From Arenibacter antarcticus (GTDB taxonomy: Bacteria > Bacteroidota > Bacteroidia > Flavobacteriales > Flavobacteriaceae), in the NCBI RefSeq assembly GCF_041320605.1, contig NZ_CP166679.1, positions 4,326,001 through 4,390,000 on the forward strand: a stretch of DNA of 64,000 nucleotides, written 5' to 3'. The notes under the pieces were generated by a model. The model searched no databases. It was not told the DNA's origin and was given only the letters and a program-made list of their open reading frames with translations. This document shows positions 45,938-54,162 of the stretch, piece after piece; the stretch's first letter is position 1, and each line of letters starts with the position of its first letter. A program made the translations under genes and the position numbers.

Positions 45938-46597
45938 CTATCCGATATTTTCCACTATGAGTTTTACGGCTATTGGCTGACTAATAACTATGTTTAGGTG
46001 CTTGCCGTAAGAGATGCTCATACTGTGGTCAAATTCCTCAATTTGGTTCACGGTGATTTCCAATCCCAAGCTAATTTCCTTCTTATTTAAAAACATGAGA
46101 AACTCTTTATCACTGCTGCGCAAATCTTTTAACGCTACAGTTACGCCCTCTCCAATTTTAGAAAGCATTTTATAATTGTTCTTTATAAAATCCCCTTCCT
46201 TATCCGGAATTGGGGAGCCGTGTGGATCTGCGGTAGGGAAGCTTAACATTTCGTCCAATCTATCAAAGAAAATATCGGATTTTAAATGCTCTATTTGTTC
46301 GGCTATTTGATGCACTTCCTCCCATCCAAATCCCATAATCTCGGATAAGAACATTTCAGACAAACGGTGTTTTCTAATAACCCTAGCCGCCTCATTTTTT
46401 CCTTCCAGGGTAATTGTAATGGGTTTATACCTTTCATAAGTAACCCAGCCTTGTTTTTCTAACCTCTTAATCATCTCATTAACAGTGGGCTTACTTACCT
46501 CTAAACGTTGTCCCAATCCTGTGAGAGAAATCTCTGGGTTTTTAGTGTGTTAGTAGAAAATAGCCTTTAGATAATTCTCCGTTGCTTGTGTTGGCAT
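45938..46597 (-). pseudogene. DtxR/MntR-family metal-dependent repressor, interrupted by a nonsense codon
   Basis: The full frame runs from ATG at 46597 to the stop at 45938 and would encode 219 residues, but codon 16 (46550-46552) is TAA. Before it: MPTQATENYLKAIFY; after it: HTKNPEISLTGLGQRLEVSK, joining seamlessly as the first helix and HTH of a DtxR/MntR regulator. The rest is intact: TVNEMIKRLEKQGWVTYERY, the metal-binding/dimerisation region HRLSEMFLSEIMGFGWEEVH and EQIEHLKSDIFFDRLDEML, and a C-terminal SH3-like/FeoA domain. Restart at an internal TTG (46516) would lose helix 1 and part of the HTH. A CAA-to-TAA change would explain it. It is either inactivated or a sequencing error. Confidence 0.75.
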
Positions 46598-46629
46598 TTC
46601 AATAGTTTCCTGTAAAGATATAAATATTT

Positions 46630-46637
46630 CAAATTTA
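46630..46637 (-). promoter_or_regulatory. -7 box for the DtxR-type gene
   Basis: TAAATTTG on the minus strand fits TAnnTTTG and lies 33 bases upstream of the dtxR-type ATG at 46597. Confidence 0.5.
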
Positions 46638-46641
46638 ATTT

Positions 46642-46657
46642 TTTAGCCAAGTCTAAC
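46642..46657. promoter_or_regulatory. Dyad TTAG-N6-CTAA between divergent promoters, candidate DtxR/MntR box
   Basis: TTTAGCCAAGTCTAAC contains TTAG and CTAA half-sites in inverted order with a G/C pair inside. Its centre is exactly midway between the two opposed -7 boxes (46630-46637 and 46662-46669), so one bound repressor would cover the upstream elements of both genes. The form resembles known DtxR-family operators such as TTAGG-type dyads. Confidence 0.5.
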
Positions 46658-46661
46658 TTTA

Positions 46662-46669
46662 TATATTTG
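46662..46669 (+). promoter_or_regulatory. -7 box for the di-heme oxidoreductase operon
   Basis: TATATTTG on the plus strand fits TAnnTTTG, 26 bases upstream of the ATG at 46695, placing a short leader on the transcript. Confidence 0.5.
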
Positions 46670-46694
46670 CAAGACTAATTATAATATCAGCGCT

Positions 46695-47894
46695 ATGCTA
46701 AATTCAAAAATCACAATTATAAACTTCATTCTTTTGGGATCAATAATGCTATCATGTGAAGAGTTTCTTCCATCAGAACCCATGGAGTCAGAATTATTAG
46801 ACGGCCCCATTGAAGATTTAACCCAAGCACAAAGCGCACAGTTTCTTAGTGGGGATATTGCCTTCAACGATGAACTTTTTCATTCTAGAAATGGTCTTGG
46901 ACCTTTGTTTGTAGCCACAAGTTGCGTTAGTTGCCATGCTGGCGATGGTAAGGGCTTACCTTCCACTTCCCTTACTCGGTTTGGACAGATAGATTCTACA
47001 GGGAATAAGTTTTTACACTTAGGCGGACCACAATTACAAAATCGCGCCTTGCCGGGATACACACCAGAAAACATCCCGGAAGGTGCTACCTATTCGGTTT
47101 TTACACCTCCAGCGGTTACTGGACTAGGTTTTTTACAGTATGTAACCGATGCTGATATACTTGCACTTGCAGATCCAGAGGACCTAGATGGTGACGGTAT
47201 TTCCGGGGTGCCCAACTGGGATTATATAAGGGATTTCACCATTCCCTCCGCTGATGCCATTATCAGAAATGGAAAATATATTCATCGTTTTGGAAAAAAA
47301 GCTTCGGTATACGATCTTTTAGAGCAGACAGTGGATGCCTATAATCAAGATATGGGAATCACCTCTATCTTCGATCCTAAAGACACCTATTCTGGCTTGG
47401 CAATAGATCCAGAGGTATCCAAACAAACCATTAGGGACGTAGTTTTTTATCTTGAAACCCTAAAAGCTCCCATTCCTCGTAACCAGAAGGATCCGCAAGT
47501 GCAATTCGGAAAAAACATATTCACGCAAATACAGTGTGCTTCTTGCCATATGCCAAAAATGAAAACAGGATATGCCCCTATAGAAGCATTATCCTACAAG
47601 ACCTTTCACCCGTATACCGATCTATTGCTACACGATATGGGGACGGAACTAGATGATGGGTATACCGAGGGAAGTGCCCTTATTTCTGAATGGCGCACCG
47701 CACCTTTATGGGGGTTAGGACTTTCTTCGGATTCCCAAGGAGGAAAATATTACCTGATGCACGACGGAAGGGCCAGAAGTATTGAAGAGGCCATACTCCT
47801 ACACGGAGGAGAGGCAGAAAATAGCAAGAACCAATATGTTGGGCTAGACCAATCCGAAAAGGATGACCTTATTAAATTTTTAGAATCCCTTTAG
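46695..47894 (+). CDS. Di-heme oxidoreductase (DHOR/thiol-oxidoreductase-like) lipoprotein
   Basis: Periplasmic or surface c-type cytochrome of 399 residues. The lipoprotein signal ends IMLSC (Cys21). Two haem-binding CxxCH motifs are visible: CVSCH at 77-81 and CASCH at 281-285. The family text includes RNGLGPLFVATSCVSCHAGD, DLDGDGISGVPNWD and MHDGRARSIEEAILLHGGEA, which are typical of the di-haem oxidoreductase (DUF1111) family related to MauG and cytochrome c peroxidases. It is first in an operon with a Rieske protein (2 bases later) and a porin. The promoter carries a candidate metal-repressor dyad, suggesting iron- or manganese-linked control. Substrate unknown. Confidence 0.88.
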   Translation: MLNSKITIINFILLGSIMLSCEEFLPSEPMESELLDGPIEDLTQAQSAQFLSGDIAFNDELFHSRNGLGPLFVATSCVSCHAGDGKGLPSTSLTRFGQIDSTGNKFLHLGGPQLQNRALPGYTPENIPEGATYSVFTPPAVTGLGFLQYVTDADILALADPEDLDGDGISGVPNWDYIRDFTIPSADAIIRNGKYIHRFGKKASVYDLLEQTVDAYNQDMGITSIFDPKDTYSGLAIDPEVSKQTIRDVVFYLETLKAPIPRNQKDPQVQFGKNIFTQIQCASCHMPKMKTGYAPIEALSYKTFHPYTDLLLHDMGTELDDGYTEGSALISEWRTAPLWGLGLSSDSQGGKYYLMHDGRARSIEEAILLHGGEAENSKNQYVGLDQSEKDDLIKFLESL

Positions 47895-47896
47895 TT

Positions 47897-48331
47897 ATGC
47901 GAAGAAAAGACTTTATGAAAACTTGCGGACTTGCCTGCTTAGGCGCTTCCACCATGGGTGCGTTCCTTCAAAGCTGTATATCTACCAAAAGTATTACTGC
48001 CAATATAGAAGGAGACGAGCTGGTTATCCCCAAGTCCGACTTTATAAAAAAGGACGGCCATTATAACTATATCGTGGTAAACAATTCCAAATTACAGTTC
48101 CCAATTGCCATATTTCGCTTTTCCGCAGATGAATATTCTGCCCTCTACCTCCAATGCACTCATCAGGGAAATGAGCTTAATGCTTATGGCGATAAGTTGG
48201 TGTGTTCAGCACATGGAAGTGAATTTGACAACAAAGGAAACGTAACCAATGGTCCTGCTACGGATGTCTTATGGTCATTTCCTGTACGTATTTTACAGGA
48301 TATTATACATATTTCCTTAAGGCCATCGTAG
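47897..48331 (+). CDS. Rieske [2Fe-2S] protein
   Basis: Small Rieske-type protein of 144 residues. Cluster ligands are Cys87 and His89 (QCTHQG) and Cys103 and His106 (CSAHGSEF), the standard C-x-H and C-x2-H boxes. The N-terminus MRRKDFMKTCGLACLGASTM resembles a twin-arginine signal and ends near LQSC, which may be lipidated, so it acts outside the cytoplasm. It lacks a bc1-type transmembrane partner gene. Immediate linkage to the di-heme oxidoreductase suggests the two exchange electrons. Confidence 0.93.
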   Translation: MRRKDFMKTCGLACLGASTMGAFLQSCISTKSITANIEGDELVIPKSDFIKKDGHYNYIVVNNSKLQFPIAIFRFSADEYSALYLQCTHQGNELNAYGDKLVCSAHGSEFDNKGNVTNGPATDVLWSFPVRILQDIIHISLRPS

Positions 48332-48433
48332 CATCAATAAGAACAAGATAAAACACCTCATAAAATTAACCTGTCCTTAGAATTCCATTAGGAATATTAT
48401 TAATCTAGGAATGACCACTATAAATAGCATCAT

Positions 48434-49657
48434 ATGAAAAAATTAATTACCCTATTACTTTTATCAATAGCAGGGATTGTCCAGGCCCAAATTGATCCAA
48501 CACTTTTACAAAATACTAAAATAGATTCTACCCAACAGCGATTAAATATGGATGCAGTTTATGATCGTCCCTTTTTAAATTTAGGTAAATCGCCCGTATC
48601 CGTGGGGGGTTATATGGAGGCCAATTGGCAGTATATGGGTACCGAAGGGGTTACTGAAGGACACGAATTTCAAATGAGACGGATGACCCTCTTTGTTTCC
48701 TCTTCCATTGGGAAAAAACTAAAATTTATGAGTGAGATCGAGTTTGAAGAAGGCGGGAATAAAATAGTTATAGAGTTTGCCTCTTTGGATGTAGAATTTC
48801 ACCCGTTAGTTAATCTACGTGGAGGGATTATTATGAACCCCATAGGTGCTTTTAACCAAAATCACGACGGACCAAAATGGGAATTTACGGACAGGCCTAT
48901 TTCTGCCACTCAAATGCTTCCCGCAACATGGAGCACCGCCGGATTTGGACTGTTTGGAAAAACCTATAAAGACAAATGGATGTTAGGATATGAGCTTTAT
49001 TTAACAGGAGGTTTTGACAATACGGTAATAGACAACGACCAAAACAAAACTTATTTAGCAGCATCCAAAGCTAACTTTACAAGATTTGAGGAAAGTGCTA
49101 GTGGAACCCCCTTAACCACAGCTAAGATTGCAGTACGCCATAATGATTTCGGGGAAATTGGACTCTCTTATATGGGAGGTATCTATACTACTTTTGAAGA
49201 CGGTGGGGAAGAGGTAGATGAAAAAAGAAGACTCAATGTTTTTGCATTAGATTACAACCACACCCTTCCAAAATGGAAGACCTATATAACCGGAGAATGG
49301 GGCTGGATAAATGTGGACATTCCCAATAACTATACCCAGCAATATGGCAACAAACAGCACGGTGGATTTTTGGATATAGTACAACCCATAATCAGTAAAA
49401 AGATGTTGGGTTGGGAGAATGCCTCCCTTAACCTTGGTTGCAGATTAGAATTCGTGGATTGGAATGTAGGCACTTTTAAAGAAACCGGTTATAATATAGG
49501 GGATCACTTGTGGAGCGTAATGCCCGCCATAAGCTTTAGACCCTCGCAACAAACCGTGTTTCGACTTAATTACCGCATACAACAACAAACCGACGTACAC
49601 GATAACCCAGCAGAAAAAACAGGAGGATTTAGTTTAGGGCTTTCCACTTATTTTTAG
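48434..49657 (+). CDS. Outer-membrane porin-like beta-barrel protein
   Basis: Protein of 407 residues with signal peptide (MKKLITLLLLSIAGIVQAQ) and a C-terminal phenylalanine (GLSTYF), as in outer-membrane barrels. Alternating strands and text such as GYMEANWQYMGTEGVTEGHE and FQMRRMTLFVSSSIGKKLKF resemble phosphate-selective porin O/P-type barrels. It is third in the operon after the Rieske gene (102-base gap) and is followed by a strong terminator. It may admit the substrate of the di-heme oxidoreductase; this is inferred from position only. Confidence 0.8.
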   Translation: MKKLITLLLLSIAGIVQAQIDPTLLQNTKIDSTQQRLNMDAVYDRPFLNLGKSPVSVGGYMEANWQYMGTEGVTEGHEFQMRRMTLFVSSSIGKKLKFMSEIEFEEGGNKIVIEFASLDVEFHPLVNLRGGIIMNPIGAFNQNHDGPKWEFTDRPISATQMLPATWSTAGFGLFGKTYKDKWMLGYELYLTGGFDNTVIDNDQNKTYLAASKANFTRFEESASGTPLTTAKIAVRHNDFGEIGLSYMGGIYTTFEDGGEEVDEKRRLNVFALDYNHTLPKWKTYITGEWGWINVDIPNNYTQQYGNKQHGGFLDIVQPIISKKMLGWENASLNLGCRLEFVDWNVGTFKETGYNIGDHLWSVMPAISFRPSQQTVFRLNYRIQQQTDVHDNPAEKTGGFSLGLSTYF

Positions 49658-49689
49658 TAATTCAGATTTTAAGCTAAGTAGTGTTGTTA

Positions 49690-49721
49690 AAGGTCGGCTA
49701 AATAATGTTTTAGTCGGCCTT
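49690..49721 (+). terminator. Rho-independent terminator after the porin gene
   Basis: AAGGTCGGCTAAA (49690-49702) pairs over 13 positions with TTTAGTCGGCCTT (49709-49721), allowing two G-U pairs, with a 6-base loop, followed by the T-rich CTTTGTTTT. It ends the di-heme/Rieske/porin operon. Confidence 0.75.
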
Positions 49722-49806
49722 CTTTGTTTTCCGAAACCGGTAAAGCTTATTCCCCAGAATAAAATTTATATGGTGAAATTTGCTACTCCAACCCATCTTT
49801 CCTATT

Positions 49807-50310
49807 CTATTTGTGTTGAACAGCTAAAATAGTACCAGCAATATGACGGGTGCCATTTTCTAAATTAAAATAGTATACTACCATAACGCGCCCATCACCT
49901 AATTGGATTGGCCAAGTATAATCGATATCGCTAGATCCACCATCATCCCCAAGCACTATTTCGGGAGCAGTTCCAAAATTGGTGCATTCCGAATTTAAAA
50001 TACGGGGCCGTATCCCAAAAGGTTTATGACGGAAGCCATAAGCAAGCAGCACTCTATATCCTTTAATCGCAATGCATGCAATAGGTACCCTTGGAAACCC
50101 ATAGATTCCCATTTAAATGTTTTACCACCATCTGTAGAACTGGAAATAACATTTACGCACACCAAGCGAACTATCTCCTAAATATTACGATTTTTTATGG
50201 ATACCCATTTTAGCATTTTCGGGTTTCACTTCCAGCCTTTATTTGGCGGAATTCTTATCTCCACATTGCATAAAAAGAACAAGCATAAAACTCAATAGAC
50301 TGAATTTCAT
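49807..50310 (-). pseudogene. Decayed sialidase/BNR-repeat-like lipoprotein gene
   Basis: The minus strand from an ATG at 50310 begins as a lipoprotein (MKFSLLSFMLVLFMQCGDKN) and then hits stops. Further on a different frame reads VNVISSSTDGGKTFKWESMG, a BNR-like Asp-box segment. A third frame at 49807-50112 ends AYGFRHKPFGIRPRIL and then TWPIQLGDGRVMVVYYFNLE, the typical C-terminal text of GH33-like sialidase-family proteins (YG-R-P-GIR, then L-DG-V-YY). Frame changes, stops and a span far too short for the usual 350-550 residues show a gene with large internal deletions. It sits upstream of, and opposite to, an intact SusC/SusD pair. Confidence 0.65.
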
Positions 50311-50901
50311 TACTATACGATTCGTTATTATAATAATTTTATGTTGAAAATAATTCAGACAAGATTAAAAATCATCTTCTCTTATGTAACCCTTTGCGAG
50401 ATATCCCCATAGAAATTGTAAGAACCTGCAATTGATTAACATGCACTTAATATTAGCTTAACTCCTGCCTTCATTTAAGTGTCTATTATTGCCCCAAATT
50501 TATAATATTAAATATTTTATTCACATATGCTTATATTTTAGACAATTAGAAATTTTTTCACACCTGATTAATACCGTAAGAAAAAAAATATAACTTTTTA
50601 ACAACTCCATATTAAATTAATGAATTTTAAAGTTAAAAAAAGAGTTATTTTTATACATCGCATGAAGTCCATTACTCATTAAAGGATACAGTTCATAAAT
50701 GGCTACTTTAATAGATATAAGAAGGCAAAGTAATGTTCAAATGGTATAAGTTTACTATTCCATTTTTAAACTAGCTTTAAAAAATTAAATTCACTTTTAC
50801 ATCTATATCATATGGAAATCTAAAAACAATTCTAATTACCCTATCCCTAAATTACAAAGGGATTAAAACAATTGAATAACCACAGTTAATACTTTAAAAA
50901 A
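50311..50901. other. Long AT-rich leader region of the second SusC/SusD pair
   Basis: About 590 bases with very high AT content and many A- and T-runs. No coding text is recognisable. It presumably holds the susC promoter, but no exact TAnnTTTG box was identified near the start; long untranslated leaders are common for susC genes. Confidence 0.45.
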
Positions 50902-53900
50902 ATGATAAACAATCTTCATCAGAAAAGAAGGTCCTATCCACTTCTTGAATTTAAATTTAAGGTAGGAAGTAGTTTACTATTAATGTTATTGGTAGTATTC
51001 ACCATACAGGCCAATTCGTCCAATTCAAATTTTACAAGAACAGCGCTAGAACTGAACAATGAACCTATTGAAGAATTTAGAGTCTATCCCTCAAAAAATC
51101 AACAGATAGTTGTTACTGGCCTGGTTACGGACAATACGGGGACTCCCCTTTCTGGAGCAAACATTGTTGAAAAAGGAACTACAAATGGCGTTATTGCAGA
51201 TTTTGATGGAAATTTCTCCATAATTGTGCGAAGTGAGGATCCCATTTTAGTCATTTCTTTTATTGGATTTATAACTAAAGAACAACCTGTTGCAGGCCTT
51301 GATAAATTAAATATTGTACTTCAGGAAGACTCTGCAAAACTGGATGAAGTGATTGTTACAGGATATACCTCAGAAAGAAAGAGCGATCTTACAGGTGCGG
51401 TTTCCATAGTTAAAATTGACGAAATGACAGACCAACCTCTAGGAAGTGTAAACGAGATAGTTCAAGGAAGGTCTGCAGGAGTAGAAGTACTAAGCTCTAA
51501 TTCACCAGGAGGGAATGCTGCTATAAGAATTAGAGGTTTTAGTACCATAAGAAACAATGATCCTCTTTACGTAATTGACGGTGTACCTACAACTACTGGA
51601 ATCAACTTAATAAACCCTAACGATATAGAGTCGTTGCAAGTTCTTAAGGATGCATCTTCTGCTTCCATATATGGTTCTAGGGCCGCAAATGGGGTTGTAG
51701 TAATAACCACCAAAAAAGGTCAGGATGGTAAAGTTAAAATTGCGTATGATGGTTATGCAGGTGCTATGACCGTTGTAAAATTACCTAGATTAGCCAGTGC
51801 TGCACAGTATGGTGAAGGGCTATGGCAAGCATTTGCCAACGATGGTATAACACCTTCCAATGATATATATGGTTCTGGTAGCACTCCCGTAATACCTGCT
51901 TTTCTTGATGCTCAAAATACCATTCCTTCAGCAAATACAGATTGGTTAGGGGCCTTATTCAATACAGCTTTAGTTACCTCTCATAATATCTCCTTTTCCA
52001 GTGGCAACGAAGCCTCAAATAGTTTTTTCTCTGTAGGGTATTACAAACAAGATGGAGTTTTAAAAGATACAGGATTTGACCGTTATACTTTCAGGGCTAA
52101 CACCAACTTTAAGTTAGGAAGTAAAGTTACCGTTGGAGAAAATTTTTCCGTATCCTTTTCCAATAACACAGATGTTAATACCAATTCACTTTTGGGAAGC
52201 CCCATTTATGGAGCATTCTTAATGCCCTCAATTGCTCCTATTTATAATATAAATGGAGAATTTACAGGTTACCCTCTAGACGATATTCAAAATCCGTTAG
52301 GCGCATTAACCAGGAATAGAAATAATGAGGATAAAACATTGCGTCTTTTTGGAAATGTATTTGCAGAAATCCAACTCGCAAAGGGACTTAAATTTAAAAC
52401 TAATTATGGCTTAACGATAAGTAATTTCTCGGGCACCAATTTTAATCCTACTTTCACTGAACCCAATGTACAAAGAGTTTTGGCCGATTTAACTAAGTCC
52501 GAACAGAACTTGCTGGAATGGACGTTTACGAATACTTTGAATTACGACACTACTTTTAATGATAAACATAACCTTAATCTATTAGGAGGTTATGAAAGTA
52601 TAGAATCTAGTTTAGAGACCTTATCCGCATTCCGTCAAGGGTTTCCTGGTAATGACCCCAATTTTCAAGTTTTAAATGCGGGAGATTCCGGTACTCAGCA
52701 AAATACCAATATGAAATTTGAAAGTTCTTTGGTTTCCTACTTCGGAAAAGCAAATTACAGTTATGACGACCGTTATTTGGCTTCTTATACCATTAGAAGG
52801 GATGGCACCTCTAAACTGGCTAATAACAAATGGGGTACCTTTTCAGCCGCCTCCTTGGGTTGGAAAATTTCAAACGAAGCCTTTTATAAGAGCGAACTCG
52901 TGAATAGCTTAAAACTTAGGTTTGGATGGGGACAGAATGGGAATCAAGATATTCCACCTTATGTTACATCTAGCGGTTATTTTAGTAATGCTTTTAATTC
53001 TAATTACGCTATTGATGGTGCTCAAAACAGCGTCTTTAACGGATATATTATATCTAGGAACAGTAACCCAGATTTAAAATGGGAGACTACAGAACAGTAT
53101 AATATAGGTATAGATCTAGGGATTATGACCAATAGATTGGATTTTACTTTGGATTATTTTAGTAAGACTACTGAAGACCTTCTACTAGAGCGTCAACTGG
53201 CACCAATATCCGGAGGTACCAATAGCTCTGTATGGGACAATGTTGGAGCAATGAACAATAAAGGATTTGAGTTAGGAGCCAATTACCGAAATGATTACGA
53301 TAGAGAACTTCAATTTTCCGCAGGGCTAAATATGTCGGTAATTCGTAATGAACTTACTTCCTTGAAAGAAGGGGTAGACTTTGTAGGAATTGATGCAGTA
53401 ACCTTACACAGCAACAATTTTGATCAAGAAGTCTCTAGAACAGCAGTAGGCCAACCCATTGCATCCTTTTATGGATGGGTAGCTGATGGTATTTTTCAAG
53501 ATCAGTCAGAAATTGATGCTCACTCTTTTCAGAATGCTTCAACATCCCCTGGCGATATTAGATTCAAGGATATTAATAATGATAACGTAATTGATGACAA
53601 AGACCGGGCATTTATTGGGAATCCACACCCAGATTTAAGTCTTAATCTAAATCTCAATTTTGAGTATAAGAACTTTGACCTAACGGCCTTCTTTAGATCC
53701 TCTTTTGGTAATGATGTATATGACCTTACCAGGTATTATTCTGATTTCTACAACTTATCATCCTACAATAAACATTCAAGAATTGCAGACGCTTGGACTC
53801 CTTCTAATACAGGTTCATCCATACCACGACTATCATTGAACGATCCAAATAATAATATTAGACCATCTAGTTATTATGTTAAGGACGGGACTTTTGTAAA

Positions 53901-54144
53901 GCTTCAAACATTACAACTGGGGTACAACTTTAACCCACAGCTAATCGAAAACTTTTCATTGAGCAAATTCCGCTTATATCTCAACCTACAGAACGTATTT
54001 ACCATTACCGGGTATGATGGTATTGATCCTGAGATTGGCTTGCAGAATTATTCTTCTGATGACCGTAACTTGGATATTGGAGTAGATCGTGCTATTTACC
54101 CACCATCACGCACAGTTACTTTGGGTCTAAATATTGCTTTTTAA
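50902..54144 (+). CDS. SusC/RagA-family TonB-dependent receptor (second pair)
   Basis: Outer-membrane receptor of 1080 residues. The signal anchor SLLLMLLVVFTIQANSS is at about 25-42, the carboxypeptidase-regulatory-like domain at about 68-155 (VVTGLVTDNTGTPLSGANIV), then the plug (LDEVIVTGYTSERKSDLTGA, DPLYVIDGVPTTTGINLINP and ASIYGSRAANGVVVITTKKG), and a barrel ending GLNIAF. There is no STN domain. It pairs with the SusD gene 18 bases downstream. No glycoside hydrolase is left next to it except the decayed sialidase-like gene and, 7 kb away, a DUF1080 protein, so its substrate is uncertain; a glycan is the default expectation. Confidence 0.95.
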   Translation: MINNLHQKRRSYPLLEFKFKVGSSLLLMLLVVFTIQANSSNSNFTRTALELNNEPIEEFRVYPSKNQQIVVTGLVTDNTGTPLSGANIVEKGTTNGVIADFDGNFSIIVRSEDPILVISFIGFITKEQPVAGLDKLNIVLQEDSAKLDEVIVTGYTSERKSDLTGAVSIVKIDEMTDQPLGSVNEIVQGRSAGVEVLSSNSPGGNAAIRIRGFSTIRNNDPLYVIDGVPTTTGINLINPNDIESLQVLKDASSASIYGSRAANGVVVITTKKGQDGKVKIAYDGYAGAMTVVKLPRLASAAQYGEGLWQAFANDGITPSNDIYGSGSTPVIPAFLDAQNTIPSANTDWLGALFNTALVTSHNISFSSGNEASNSFFSVGYYKQDGVLKDTGFDRYTFRANTNFKLGSKVTVGENFSVSFSNNTDVNTNSLLGSPIYGAFLMPSIAPIYNINGEFTGYPLDDIQNPLGALTRNRNNEDKTLRLFGNVFAEIQLAKGLKFKTNYGLTISNFSGTNFNPTFTEPNVQRVLADLTKSEQNLLEWTFTNTLNYDTTFNDKHNLNLLGGYESIESSLETLSAFRQGFPGNDPNFQVLNAGDSGTQQNTNMKFESSLVSYFGKANYSYDDRYLASYTIRRDGTSKLANNKWGTFSAASLGWKISNEAFYKSELVNSLKLRFGWGQNGNQDIPPYVTSSGYFSNAFNSNYAIDGAQNSVFNGYIISRNSNPDLKWETTEQYNIGIDLGIMTNRLDFTLDYFSKTTEDLLLERQLAPISGGTNSSVWDNVGAMNNKGFELGANYRNDYDRELQFSAGLNMSVIRNELTSLKEGVDFVGIDAVTLHSNNFDQEVSRTAVGQPIASFYGWVADGIFQDQSEIDAHSFQNASTSPGDIRFKDINNDNVIDDKDRAFIGNPHPDLSLNLNLNFEYKNFDLTAFFRSSFGNDVYDLTRYYSDFYNLSSYNKHSRIADAWTPSNTGSSIPRLSLNDPNNNIRPSSYYVKDGTFVKLQTLQLGYNFNPQLIENFSLSKFRLYLNLQNVFTITGYDGIDPEIGLQNYSSDDRNLDIGVDRAIYPPSRTVTLGLNIAF

Positions 54145-54162
54145 TTATAAAAAAATATCAAA

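Noticed and set aside
45938-46516. A shorter intact DtxR-type gene starting at an internal TTG
   Set aside because: The frame continues upstream through a single TAA to a proper ATG with family-typical residues, so an interrupted gene explains the sequence better than a native 192-residue protein.
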